Positions 49,839 to 58,454 of a stretch of DNA of 64,000 bases are shown here, one piece after another. The notes below the pieces were generated by a model. It did not search any database. It worked only from the letters and a program-made list of their open reading frames with translations, and had not been told where the DNA came from. Origin of the DNA: Glycomyces sp. NRRL B-16210. GTDB taxonomy: Bacteria > Actinomycetota > Actinomycetes > Mycobacteriales > Micromonosporaceae. Numbering within the stretch: position 1 is the stretch's first letter; each line of letters starts with the position of its first letter. The stretch spans positions 62,001-126,000 of the forward strand of contig NZ_JOGR01000010.1 of assembly GCF_000719515.1 (NCBI RefSeq), in the 5' to 3' direction. A program made the position numbers and the translations under genes.

Positions 49839-52424
49839 GTGACTGATCTGTCCAACGCGGCTGTGGTGAACCGGACCGTCGGGCTCGGGGCCTCCGGGTT
49901 CGTGCTCGACGGCCGGGAGGAGGCGCTGCTGTGCGCGTCGCTGTTCTACTTCCGGCTCCCCCGGGAGGTCTGGGAGGCGCGGCTCGCGCAGGTCCGCGCC
50001 ACCGGTTACCGCGCGATCGACGTCTACCTGCCGTGGAACTTCCACGAGACGTCGCCGGGCGTGTGGGACTTCGAGGGCCGCCGCGACGTCGGCGCGTTCC
50101 TCGACCTCGCGCGCGAAGCCGGGTTGGCGGTGATCGCGCGGCCGGGCCCCTACATCTGCTCCGAATGGGACGGCGGGGCCCTGCCCGCGTGGCTCGGACT
50201 CGAAGCGGGGCTTCGGCTGCGCCAGGCCGAGCCCCGGTTCCTCGCGCAGGTCGGGCGCTGGTTCGACCGCGCCATGCCGATCCTTGCCGAGCGGCAGTGG
50301 GACCGCGGCGGCTCGGTCGTGGCCGTGCAGTTGGAGAACGAGCTCGACTTCTTCGACACGCACGACCGGCACGCGTACGTGAGCGCGCTGCGCGACATGG
50401 CGGTCGGGCACGGCGTCGAGGTGCCGCTCATCGCGTGCGCCGGCCAGGGCGACCTGGTCGGCGCCACCGGCGGCGTCGAAGGCGTGGTCCCGGCGTTCAA
50501 CTTCTACCCCGACGACCGGTCCCCGTTCGTCGAGGCCGAGGTGCGCCGGTACGCGGACCTCGTCGCCGAGAGGGGCCTGCCGCTGCTGGTGACCGAGACG
50601 AACCGGCGCCACACGACCCTGCGGCGCCTGCTCGCGAGCGGGGCGACCCTGCTCGCGCCGTACCTCCAGGCCTCCGGAGTGGACCTGGGGTACACGCCCT
50701 CGGTCGGGAACTGGGGCGACCCGGGCGGGTTCATGACCCACGACTACGACTTCGGCGGCTACCTCTCCCCCGTGGGCGAGGCCCGGCCCGAGACCGACGA
50801 GGCCCGGGTCCTGGCGGCGTTCGCTAGGACGCTCGGCCCGGCACTGGCACGGGCGACGACGCGAGCGGCCGAGGGCATCGCGGAGGTCGCGGCGGCGACC
50901 AGCGACTCGCCGTCGCAGCTCGTGCTCGAAGGCGGCGGCACGGTGACCGGGGTGCCGAACCTCGGCGAGGAACCCGGCGCTGCGGCCGTGACCGTGGCGG
51001 GCCTGGGCGAGGTGCGGTTCGCCCTGGCGCCGTTCTCATGCGCCCTGGTGCTGCGCGACCTGCCGCTGGCGGGCTTCGGCCTGCCGGGGACGCTGCGGTT
51101 CAGCTCCGCGGACCTCGTCGGCGCCGGCGAAGGCGGGCTCGAATTCGCCTCGCGCACCGCGAGCGTGGTCGCGCTCGGCGGCGACGGCGCCGCCGCCGCG
51201 GTCGAACTCGAAGCGCCCGAACCCGGTGCGCCCGTGCGGGCCACGGTGCGATCGGGCGCGGACGCATGGGACCTCGTGGTCCGCCACCCCGCGGACGTGG
51301 ACGCGCCGCCGAGCGCGCCCGCCGCCACGGGCGAACCCGAAGCGCTCACCGGCGCGGTCCGGCTCGACCTGGCGACCCGCTCGGGGGAGGCGTCGAGCCA
51401 CGAGCTGGCGCCGGTCTCGGAGGCCGTGGGCGTCCACCGGGGACGGACGCATTACGCGACTTCGCTTGAAGAAGAAAGAGAACTGCTCATCGAGGGCGCG
51501 GCCGACATCGTCGACCTCGCGTTCGACGGCCGCGCCCTGCCGAGCCTCGTGCCGTACGGGGCGAGCGTGCTCGTGCCGGTCGAAGGCGGCAGATTCGCGG
51601 CGACCGTGGAGACCTGGGGGCACGCGAACTTCGACGACGCCCGCCTCCCCGGCCTCGCGATCGGGTCGCTGCGGGGCCTCGGACGGGTCTGGTCGGTGAC
51701 CGCCCGCGAGGACGTCACCGCACTGTGGACGGTCGAAGGAGACGAGCAGTGGGCGGGCGATCCGGCGCCGGTGCGCTCGCTCGGCGGCTGGAGCAGCACC
51801 AGGATCGGACGCCCGGCGACCTACCGGCGCGCGCTGCCGGTCGACGGCGTGCACCACCATGCGCTGCACCTGAACGGACTCGAGCGGCCGTGCGAAGTGA
51901 ACGTCGACGGGTCCGCCCGGGTCGTGAGCCCGCACGACCCCTGGGTGCACCTGGCGCCCGGCGAGGGCCGGGACGTGGCCGTCACGCTGCCGCACTGGCC
52001 GATCACGCAGGGAGGTGCGGACCTCCTTCGGCTTGCGTCCGTGCGAGACTGGACGGTGGAACCCCAGCCCGACCACGCGATCATCGCTCTGGCCCAACGC
52101 GAGAGCGGCGGCGAGCGCGTCGAGCTGCCGGTCGAGGTCGCACCGGGCGAGGAGATCTGGCTCGACGTGGCCGTGCCCTCAGGCGGCCGCTCGCTGCGGT
52201 TCGAGGGCGCCCAGGTCCGCGTCAGCGCGTTCGCGGGCGGGGAACTGCTCGGACGCGTGTGGACCGACGACGCGGCCCGGCCGCGGTTCACCGGCGGCGA
52301 CCCCGGCCGGCTGTGGCTGCCGGGCGCGTGGAACACCGGCGCGATCCGCCTGCTGGTCCGCGGGACCGCCGGCGGCGCGAGGCCGCGCCTGACGCGCGTG
52401 ACCGCCGCGAGCACACCTGAATGA
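49839..52424 (+). CDS. GH35 beta-galactosidase (cytoplasmic)
   Basis: An 861-residue GH35 enzyme. The barrel shows YRAIDVYLPWNFHETSPGVWDFEG, IARPGPYICSEWDGGALPAWL, acid/base Glu168 in AVQLENEL and nucleophile Glu253 in LLVTETNR. Several beta domains follow (about 330-861), as in other bacterial GH35 proteins. No signal peptide; it hydrolyses imported beta-galactosides. GTG start directly after the permease TAA, with GGGAG nine bases upstream, so translation is coupled to the transporter. Distinct from LacZ (GH2). Confidence 0.9.
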   Translation: MTDLSNAAVVNRTVGLGASGFVLDGREEALLCASLFYFRLPREVWEARLAQVRATGYRAIDVYLPWNFHETSPGVWDFEGRRDVGAFLDLAREAGLAVIARPGPYICSEWDGGALPAWLGLEAGLRLRQAEPRFLAQVGRWFDRAMPILAERQWDRGGSVVAVQLENELDFFDTHDRHAYVSALRDMAVGHGVEVPLIACAGQGDLVGATGGVEGVVPAFNFYPDDRSPFVEAEVRRYADLVAERGLPLLVTETNRRHTTLRRLLASGATLLAPYLQASGVDLGYTPSVGNWGDPGGFMTHDYDFGGYLSPVGEARPETDEARVLAAFARTLGPALARATTRAAEGIAEVAAATSDSPSQLVLEGGGTVTGVPNLGEEPGAAAVTVAGLGEVRFALAPFSCALVLRDLPLAGFGLPGTLRFSSADLVGAGEGGLEFASRTASVVALGGDGAAAAVELEAPEPGAPVRATVRSGADAWDLVVRHPADVDAPPSAPAATGEPEALTGAVRLDLATRSGEASSHELAPVSEAVGVHRGRTHYATSLEEERELLIEGAADIVDLAFDGRALPSLVPYGASVLVPVEGGRFAATVETWGHANFDDARLPGLAIGSLRGLGRVWSVTAREDVTALWTVEGDEQWAGDPAPVRSLGGWSSTRIGRPATYRRALPVDGVHHHALHLNGLERPCEVNVDGSARVVSPHDPWVHLAPGEGRDVAVTLPHWPITQGGADLLRLASVRDWTVEPQPDHAIIALAQRESGGERVELPVEVAPGEEIWLDVAVPSGGRSLRFEGAQVRVSAFAGGELLGRVWTDDAARPRFTGGDPGRLWLPGAWNTGAIRLLVRGTAGGARPRLTRVTAASTPE

Positions 52425-52448
52425 CCCCGTAGCGAACCTGGAGCGGAC

Positions 52449-53672
52449 ATGTCCATCAACCGGCGCACCTCCCGTGACATCCGCAGCGAGTCGCGGCTCG
52501 ACGTGCTGCACGCGCTGCTGCTGGCGGGGGAGGCGAGCCGGGGCGACCTCGCGGGCGTGACCGGGCTGAGCAGCGCGACCGTCGCGACGGTCGTCAGCGA
52601 CCTGCTCGAAGGCGGGATCGTCACCGAGGCCGGGCTCACCAGCGGGCGCGTCGGCCGGCCCACGACCACGTTGCGCCTCAACGGGAACCGCGGCCGCATC
52701 GTGGGCATCGACGTGGCCGAGACCTACGTCCGGGCGGTCGTGTTCGACGCGGCGCTCGACGAGCGGGCCTCGGCCGAGGTCGCCACGGACGAGCACCACG
52801 AGGAGACCGACTACGTCATCGACGCGATCGTGCTCGCCCTCGACACCGCGCTGGGCCGCGCGGGCGCCACGCGCGAGGACGTGCTCGGCGTCGGCGTCTC
52901 GCTCCCCGGGGGGATGCAGCGCTGGGGCGCGGTGTCGGTGGTGGTGCCGAACGCGACCTGGAACCACATCGACCGGCTGCGCGAGCGCATCGACCTGCCG
53001 ATCGTGGTGGACAACCCGCTCAAGGCGATCGCCACCGCCGAGCTGTGGTTCGGCGAGGGGCGGCGCAACGCCAGCATGATCACCGTCAACCTCGGCACCG
53101 GCGTGGGCGCGGGGATCGTCCTGGAGGGCACGATCCTGCGCGGCGCGACGAACTTCGCGGGCGAGTGGGGACACAGCCTCCTGTCCCTCGACGGGCGCGA
53201 ATGCCGCTGCGGCAGACGCGGCTGCGTCGAGGCCTATGTGGGCGCGGCGGGCATCCAGCGGACGCTGGGAGCGATCTCCCCCGAGCACCCGCTGGCGGCG
53301 GTGCCGATGCAGCGCGAGTTCATCGGGGCGCTGGCGGCGGCGCTCGCGCCGCCGGCGGACCCGGCGGTGATCGAGACGATCGAGCAGACCGCGCGCTACC
53401 TCGGGTCGGCCATCGCCGACCTCGTCGCGATCGTCAACCCCGAGATGATCGCGCTGACGGGATGGACGGCGTGGGCGCTGGGCGATCACCTCGTGCCGGC
53501 CGTGCGCCGCCGGGTGCGCCAGGAGGCGCCCGGCGACTCGGCGGCCGACCTGGCGATCGCCGTGTCCACGGTGCGGGGCAACTCGGTCGCGACCGGGATC
53601 GCCACCATCGCCCTGGAGCGGTTCCTGGGCGACGTGGGCCTGGTGACGACGAGGGTCCCGACGGCGCTGTGA
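52449..53672 (+). CDS. ROK-family transcriptional regulator
   Basis: A 407-residue ROK repressor. The N-terminal winged helix reads SRLDVLHALLLAGEASRGDLAGVTGLSSATVATVVSDLLEGGIV. The sugar-binding/kinase-like domain follows with IVGIDVAETYVRAVVFD and the zinc motif GHSLLSLDGRECRCGRRGCVEAY (His plus three Cys). It ends the operon 24 bp after GH35 and probably senses galactose or a disaccharide and controls the promoter near 46600. The glucokinase ATP-loop is incomplete, so a regulator rather than a kinase. Confidence 0.9.
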   Translation: MSINRRTSRDIRSESRLDVLHALLLAGEASRGDLAGVTGLSSATVATVVSDLLEGGIVTEAGLTSGRVGRPTTTLRLNGNRGRIVGIDVAETYVRAVVFDAALDERASAEVATDEHHEETDYVIDAIVLALDTALGRAGATREDVLGVGVSLPGGMQRWGAVSVVVPNATWNHIDRLRERIDLPIVVDNPLKAIATAELWFGEGRRNASMITVNLGTGVGAGIVLEGTILRGATNFAGEWGHSLLSLDGRECRCGRRGCVEAYVGAAGIQRTLGAISPEHPLAAVPMQREFIGALAAALAPPADPAVIETIEQTARYLGSAIADLVAIVNPEMIALTGWTAWALGDHLVPAVRRRVRQEAPGDSAADLAIAVSTVRGNSVATGIATIALERFLGDVGLVTTRVPTAL

Positions 53673-53726
53673 CGGGCGGGCGCCGATCGATGCGGCGCCT
53701 GGGTGATCCCTTGGGGCCGTTGCGGA

Positions 53727-54455
53727 TCAGCCGCGGGTGGGGGCCGCCTTGCGGTCCTGCGGGGCCGTCCGCGGGATCGGGAGCGGCACGTCCAGGCGGC
53801 CCTTCGCGTCCGCGCGGTAGAGCAGGGCCGGGCGGCCGGCGTCGCGCACGGCCGTGCGGCCGGTGGACTCCAGGAACCCGTTGATCTTGGTGATCTTCCG
53901 GTGGAAGTTCCCGGGGTCGAGCGTGGCGCCCCAGACCGCCTCGTAGACGTGCCGCAGCTCGCTGACGGTGAACTCCTCGCCGCAGAAGGCCGCGGCCGCT
54001 CCGGTGTGCTCCAACTGGTGGCGGGCGTGCTCGACCGCGCGCTCCAGGATCCGGTCGTGGTCGAACGCGAGCTTCTCCCCCAGCGCCCGGTCCACCGGGA
54101 CCCACCGGGCCGCCGACGCGTCGCCGCCGGCGGCAGGCGCGGCCGCGTCGGGGACCATCGCCGAGAACGCGACGCCGACGATCCGGCCGCGCGGGTCGCG
54201 GTCGACCTCGGAGTAGACGCCGATCTGCTCCAGGCGCGCCCGGGAGGGGTCCAGCCCGGTCTCCTCCTGGAGTTCGCGCGCGGCGGCCTGGTCGACGGTC
54301 TCACCGGATTCGAGGAAGCCGCCGGGCAGCGCGAGCATCCCCTTGAACGGCGGTGTGCCGCGCTCGACGAGCAGGACCGCGAACCGGCCGTCCCGGATGG
54401 TCAGGATGACCACATCTGCGGCGATGGCGACGGGGGCGGCTTCGGGGACGATCAA
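53727..54455 (-). CDS. NUDIX hydrolase with C-terminal winged-helix-like domain (NrtR-type)
   Basis: A 242-residue protein. The Nudix box is GGFLESGETVDQAAARELQEETGL (GX5EX7REUXEEXGU satisfied). The C-terminal region, FTVSELRHVYEAVWGATLDPGNFHRKITKINGFL, is the HTH-like part found in NrtR and related ADP-ribose pyrophosphatase-like regulators. It may hydrolyse nucleoside-diphosphate sugars or sense ADP-ribose. TTG start with GGAGCAG five bases upstream. It is divergent from the nucleosidase gene of the three-gene unit, which is of interest because both would act on adenine-ribose compounds. Confidence 0.82.
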   Translation of the reverse strand: MIVPEAAPVAIAADVVILTIRDGRFAVLLVERGTPPFKGMLALPGGFLESGETVDQAAARELQEETGLDPSRARLEQIGVYSEVDRDPRGRIVGVAFSAMVPDAAAPAAGGDASAARWVPVDRALGEKLAFDHDRILERAVEHARHQLEHTGAAAAFCGEEFTVSELRHVYEAVWGATLDPGNFHRKITKINGFLESTGRTAVRDAGRPALLYRADAKGRLDVPLPIPRTAPQDRKAAPTRG

Positions 54456-54475
54456 GACTGCTCCTTATTGGCGAC

Positions 54476-54505
54476 TTGACAAAAACTGCGGTCCGTGCGT
54501 ACGCT
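54476..54505 (+). promoter_or_regulatory. Promoter of three-gene nucleosidase unit
   Basis: TTGACA (54476-54481), 18-bp spacer, TACGCT (54500-54505). The inferred start near 54512 leaves a 5' leader of about 145 nt. Confidence 0.65.
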
Positions 54506-54534
54506 GGGATCACGTTACAGTCAAACAAACAATA

Positions 54535-54554
54535 TATGCTGATCCATCAGCATA
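54535..54554. promoter_or_regulatory. 20-bp perfect palindrome in the leader
   Basis: TATGCTGATCCATCAGCATA: 9-bp arms around CC, about 25 bases past the predicted transcription start. Arms and spacing suit a dimeric repressor better than a terminator, since no T tract follows. The surrounding 54511-54560 is AT-rich compared with the window. Confidence 0.7.
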
Positions 54555-54655
54555 CGACATGACTTCTCGAATGCCCAGCGTTCGTCACATCCACACCACA
54601 TCCCCCTTCCCTGCGGCAGCCGGAGTCTGCGTTGCTTCCACACACGAAAGGACCC

Positions 54656-55534
54656 GTGGCGGTCCTCGCCATGCCCCTGCCGGTCGAGTACCAGGCCGTC
54701 CTCGGCCTCCTGCCCGACCACCAGTTCACCGAGCGGACCGTGCGCGGCACGGTCTTCAAGACCACCGAGTTCCAAGGGCGCCACGGCGTCTGGACCCTCG
54801 CCCTGACCATGACCGGACGCAACAACGAGGCGGCGGCCGCCGCCGTCGAACGCGCCGTCGCCGAGTTCGAGCCGCAGGTGGTCCTCCTGGTCGGCGTCGC
54901 CGGAGGCCGCCGCGACTCACGCGTCGGCGACGTCATCGCCGCCACCGAGGTCTACGGCTACGAGTCCGGACAGGACACCGACGAGGCGTACCTGACCCGG
55001 ATCAAGACCCTCCAGTCCACGCACCGGCTCGCGGAGCAGGCGCACCAGGTGGCGATCGAGGGCGCCTGGCTCGACCGGATCGGCGCCGGCGAGCGCCCGC
55101 GGGTCCACCACCGGCCGATCGCGGCCGGGTCCAAAGTGATCACCGGGGTGGACTCGGGGACCGCCGCGCTCATCGACCGGCACTGCGGCGACGCCCAGGG
55201 GATCGACATGGAGGGCTTCGGGGCGCTCGCTGCGGCCTGGCGCACCGGGGGCATGGACGCCATGGTCGTCCGCGGCGTCTCCGACCTCCTCTCGGACAAG
55301 ACCAAGGCCGCGGACGAGGACCGGCAGCCGCGAGCGGCGAGGCACGCGGGGGCCTTCGCCCTGGCCCTGCTCGAACGGCTCGATCCGCGAGAGGAACCCG
55401 GCCGCGGCGACGCCGAGGCCGGCGGGACCACCTACATAGGGGCCATGGGGCAGGGAGCGGTCGCGACCATCGCCGCTTTCGGCGATCGCGCTCACGGCAC
55501 GATCCACCTCAACCAGGCCCCGTCCGAGAAATGA
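54656..55534 (+). CDS. Nucleosidase-like (PNP_UDP_1 superfamily) protein with Gly-rich C-terminal motif
   Basis: A 292-residue protein. The fold is the MTAN/purine nucleoside phosphorylase one: VLAMPLPVEYQAVLGLL, VVLLVGVAGGRRDSRVGDVIAATEVYGYE and the ribose-binding end QGIDMEGFGALAAAWRTGGMDAMVVRGVSDLLSDK, with ME and D in place. Stand-alone members of this type serve as effectors in bacterial NLR-like conflict systems. After about residue 255 a short Gly/Ala motif occurs, TYIGAMGQGAVATIAAFGDR, shared with the next two genes. GTG 54656 was chosen (AAAGGA just upstream). The stop overlaps a possible upstream start of the next gene (ATGA). Confidence 0.75.
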   Translation: MAVLAMPLPVEYQAVLGLLPDHQFTERTVRGTVFKTTEFQGRHGVWTLALTMTGRNNEAAAAAVERAVAEFEPQVVLLVGVAGGRRDSRVGDVIAATEVYGYESGQDTDEAYLTRIKTLQSTHRLAEQAHQVAIEGAWLDRIGAGERPRVHHRPIAAGSKVITGVDSGTAALIDRHCGDAQGIDMEGFGALAAAWRTGGMDAMVVRGVSDLLSDKTKAADEDRQPRAARHAGAFALALLERLDPREEPGRGDAEAGGTTYIGAMGQGAVATIAAFGDRAHGTIHLNQAPSEK

Positions 55535-55554
55535 CCCATCGAAGGAACCGGACC

Positions 55555-57195
55555 ATGCACGAGATACCGATTCAGACCCGGCAGCACGCGCCGCCGGGAC
55601 CCCATGCGCCGCAGCCGGCGCCGCCGCAGGCCGTCCCGGCGAACACCACCACCCGGCACCTGTGCGCCGGAGCGTGGCTCGACAAGGAGTACCGGGACGC
55701 GATCCTCGACAAGATCTACCACCAGCCGATGCGCGCGGTCGCCCCGAACCACGGCGCCGACGGCGCGCGGGTCCTGGCACACGCCAGGTCGGCCCGCGCG
55801 ACCTCGACCGCTCGGCACGTGGTCGCCGCGTCCACCGCGCTCCTGCTTTTCCTGGTGATCCCGTTCGTCCACATCCCCGTGGCGTTCGCGGGCCTGCTCC
55901 TGGTGTGGGGTCTGGTCGGAGCGGTCGCGCAGCGCGCGTTCGGCGCCGACCCCGACACCAGGGCCCGGCCGGTCCCGCTGATCATCGGCGCCGTGGTCCT
56001 GCTGCTGCTCTTCGCGATGGGACCGGCGTTCCAGGCGATGGAGTCGAGCGGGTCCGGATCCGACTCGGACCGGGAGGCCGCCGCGGGCAACGGCGCCGGC
56101 GTGGTGCTGATGGTCCTGGCCCTCGGCGTGCTCCTCGCCTCGAGCGTCGTCGCCGAGCTCACCCGGGCCCGCCGCGTCGCGAACCTCGTGAACGGCCAGA
56201 ACGAGCCCGCCACCGACCGGCGCATCGAGTTCGTCCGCGGTCTTCAGGGCGGGTCCGACGTGGTCAACTACAGCCCGCACCGCGATCCCTTCGTGGGCGC
56301 CGGGGAGAGCATCGCCACCTGGCAGTTCGCGATGCCGCTGCGCACCGTCGGCGGCGACCGGCCGAAGGTGTGGCCCGGCTTCGACTCCGCGGGGCTCAAC
56401 GCGCACGTCCGCGCCGCGGTCGCCGCGCTCGCCGAGGACCACGGGCACTCGCGGTTCCTGCCGGGCCTGGAGCTGTCCGACCAGCTCTACGTCTCCGGGA
56501 CCGCCACGACGTGGCCGGTGCACACGCTCGCGGACCTCGCCCAGGCCGGGCTCCCCGCCGAGTTCCCCGTCGTGCAGGCCGACCCGACCGGGCCGATCCG
56601 CCACTACCTGCGGTGCCAGGCGACCTCGTGGGACGGGGAGACCGTGACGACCTTCTTCATCCACACCGCGGTGCAGGGGGACACGCTCTACATGGAGTTC
56701 CACAGCTACGCGCTGCCGCCCACCTCCGAGGCATACCACGTGTTCGGGCCCGCGGCGAACGCGCCGAACCCCGGGACCGGCCTCGCGGTGGCCAAGGGGA
56801 TCACCAGGGCGCCGCTGGCGCTGGTCACCGGCCCGATCGGCGCGGTGAGGGCGATCAACTCGGCGATCCGGAACAAGCTCGCCGCCTCGGGCGGCACCGA
56901 CGACACCGGCGCGCTGGTCAGCATCCGCGAACTCGGCAGCCGCGGGCGCGAGAGCTACTTCCAGAACCGCGACGCGGTGAAGTACACCGAGATCCTGGAG
57001 GCGCAACTGCTCAAGGCCGTCAAGGCCTTCCTCGACGGCAAGGTCGACATCCAGCAGCTCACCGGATTCGCGCAGACCATCATCAACAACGGCATCGTCA
57101 ACTACGGGCAGGTCAACGCGGGCGCCATCGGCGAAGGCGCCCAGGCCACCATCGGAGCGGTGGGCGACCACAGCCGCGGAAGCGTGAACGCATGA
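55555..57195 (+). CDS. Four-helix membrane protein with C-terminal Gly-rich motif (unknown family)
   Basis: A 546-residue protein that I do not recognise. N-terminus Pro/His-rich; a short conserved-looking stretch AGAWLDKEYRDAILDKIYHQP at about 39-59; hydrophobic helices at about 88-104, 108-126, 140-160 and 181-200; then a soluble domain of some 270 residues with YMEFHSYALPPTSEAYHVFG. An amphipathic segment (KYTEILEAQLLKAVKAFLDG) and the Gly motif (AGAIGEGAQATIGAVGDHSRG) close the chain. ATG 55555 has AAGGA upstream; ATG 55531 overlapping the previous stop is possible. It may be the sensor or membrane target of the unit. Confidence 0.7.
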   Translation: MHEIPIQTRQHAPPGPHAPQPAPPQAVPANTTTRHLCAGAWLDKEYRDAILDKIYHQPMRAVAPNHGADGARVLAHARSARATSTARHVVAASTALLLFLVIPFVHIPVAFAGLLLVWGLVGAVAQRAFGADPDTRARPVPLIIGAVVLLLLFAMGPAFQAMESSGSGSDSDREAAAGNGAGVVLMVLALGVLLASSVVAELTRARRVANLVNGQNEPATDRRIEFVRGLQGGSDVVNYSPHRDPFVGAGESIATWQFAMPLRTVGGDRPKVWPGFDSAGLNAHVRAAVAALAEDHGHSRFLPGLELSDQLYVSGTATTWPVHTLADLAQAGLPAEFPVVQADPTGPIRHYLRCQATSWDGETVTTFFIHTAVQGDTLYMEFHSYALPPTSEAYHVFGPAANAPNPGTGLAVAKGITRAPLALVTGPIGAVRAINSAIRNKLAASGGTDDTGALVSIRELGSRGRESYFQNRDAVKYTEILEAQLLKAVKAFLDGKVDIQQLTGFAQTIINNGIVNYGQVNAGAIGEGAQATIGAVGDHSRGSVNA

Positions 57196-57209
57196 GAAGG
57201 GAACGATTC

Positions 57210-57623
57210 ATGTCCGGACAGGACGACACTCAGATCGACGCGAACCCCGGGGGCTACAGCGTCAGGGACGTGCACACCGGCGCGTTCGGCACCGGCTCCT
57301 CGGCGATCGTCGGCGCGATCGGCGAGCGCTCGCGCGGGTTCGTGACCACCGCCGGCGACGCGGCGGCGCAGCAGCGGCTCGCCGAGCTCCTCGACCTCCT
57401 CGAGACCCTGCGCGACGAGCTCGAGGTGCACCGCAGCCAGGTCGGCGAGCTGCACGACTCGCTCACCGACCGGGTGGACGAGATCCAGGAGGACCTGGAG
57501 GAGCGCAAGCCGCCAGGGCGGGTCCTGCGCAAGCTCGGCGACTTGGCGAAGGCCGTAGAACCCTTCCGGGCCATCGCCGAGATCGTGGAGAAGCTGGTGG
57601 CGATGGTCCGCGGGGACGGCTGA
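57210..57623 (+). CDS. Small coiled-coil protein with N-terminal Gly-rich motif
   Basis: A 137-residue protein of unknown family. Near the N-terminus is the shared motif TGAFGTGSSAIVGAIGERSRG, followed by a long helix likely to form a coiled coil (QQRLAELLDLLETLRDELEVHRSQVGELHDSL and DEIQEDLEER) and an amphipathic end (EPFRAIAEIVEKLVAMVRG). ATG 57210 has AGAAGGGA eight bases upstream; an in-frame ATG at 57192 overlaps the previous stop. The motif placement at the N-terminus here and at the C-terminus in the two preceding proteins suggests that the three associate through it. Confidence 0.7.
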   Translation: MSGQDDTQIDANPGGYSVRDVHTGAFGTGSSAIVGAIGERSRGFVTTAGDAAAQQRLAELLDLLETLRDELEVHRSQVGELHDSLTDRVDEIQEDLEERKPPGRVLRKLGDLAKAVEPFRAIAEIVEKLVAMVRGDG

Positions 57624-57642
57624 CCGGCGCCTCCACGATGGG

Positions 57643-57675
57643 CGACGGCCGCGCCAGTGGGTGGCGCGGCCGTCG
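57643..57675. terminator. Hairpin terminator after the three-gene unit
   Basis: CGACGGCCGCGCCA, loop GTGGG, TGGCGCGGCCGTCG: a perfect 14-bp stem between convergent genes. Confidence 0.88.
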
Positions 57676-57688
57676 TTCGCCTTGTGCC

Positions 57689-58405
57689 CTACTCGATGTC
57701 GGTCCCTTCGGGAGGGTGCTCGGCGTAGACGCCGATCCCCTGCTCCGCGAGGTCCAGCAGGACGGCGGCGGCCTCTTCGGGGGTGCGGCCCTCGGGGGTG
57801 CGGCTCAGGTCCGCCGAGACGATCGTGGTGCCGTCGAGGACGCACAGGTAGAGGTAGGCGTCGCGGTCCGCGGCGGTGTAGAGGAACCCTTCCCCGGCGG
57901 GACCGGCGTAGTCCTCCACGGCGCCGTCGCCGGCGGACTCCCAGTTCCCGCGTTCCCAGGCGAGGCTCTCGGCCGCCGCGGCCGCGTCGGGCTCGGCCCA
58001 CACGGTGACGCCCGCCTCGACGCCGTCGTCGGGGTCGCCGACCAGGAACTCGCAGTGGATCATCCCGGTCCCGTACAGGTCGAGGTACGACCAGTACGCG
58101 TCTTCGAGGGCGTACCCGTCGTTGACGGCCCCGCCGGCGAACGCCTCGAATCCGGTGACGTCGTAGGCGAAGCACGCGTAGTCCTCGGGCAGGGCCTCGG
58201 CGGTCGCGGTCGCGGTGGCCTCGGCGGGCGCGGCCGGGTCGGCGCCGTCCCGGGTCTCGCCGATCGGGTCGCCGCGTCCGACGAGGACGATCACGGTCGC
58301 GCTCACCGCGACGACGACGAGGCCGATCGCGATGAGCACGCGGACGGCGAGGCGGCTTCGATTCGTCTCGGGCGGGAGGTCGGCATCGGGCTCCGACGAG
58401 GACAT
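57689..58405 (-). CDS. Membrane-anchored secreted protein, unknown family
   Basis: A 238-residue protein. After 18 hydrophilic residues there is one hydrophobic helix (LAVRVLIAIGLVVVAVSATVIVLVG), then an Ala/Thr linker (PAEATATATAEA) and a 160-residue extracellular domain with Cys residues in DYACFAYDVTG, IHCEFLVG and LYLCVLDG that could pair. Pattern WSYLDLYGTGMIHCEFLVGDPDDGVEAGVTVW suggests a beta-rich fold. No named family is recognised. ATG 58405 was chosen for GAAGGGA seven bases upstream. Confidence 0.65.
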   Translation of the reverse strand: MSSSEPDADLPPETNRSRLAVRVLIAIGLVVVAVSATVIVLVGRGDPIGETRDGADPAAPAEATATATAEALPEDYACFAYDVTGFEAFAGGAVNDGYALEDAYWSYLDLYGTGMIHCEFLVGDPDDGVEAGVTVWAEPDAAAAAESLAWERGNWESAGDGAVEDYAGPAGEGFLYTAADRDAYLYLCVLDGTTIVSADLSRTPEGRTPEEAAAVLLDLAEQGIGVYAEHPPEGTDIE

Positions 58406-58454
58406 GCGCATTCCCTTCGGGGGGTTGGGCGGGGGTTGCAATGGGCGGGACGGC

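Noticed and set aside
53679..53699. Hairpin GGCGCCG/CGGCGCC after the ROK gene as terminator
   Set aside because: Only a 7-bp stem with a 7-base loop and no T tract; too weak to list as a terminator.
54511..54527. Similarity of GTTACAGTCAAAC here to the TetR operator region near 11081
   Set aside because: Shared words are short and arranged differently (ACTGTCAAACATTACAGT versus TTACAGTCAAAC); no inverted repeat is formed here.
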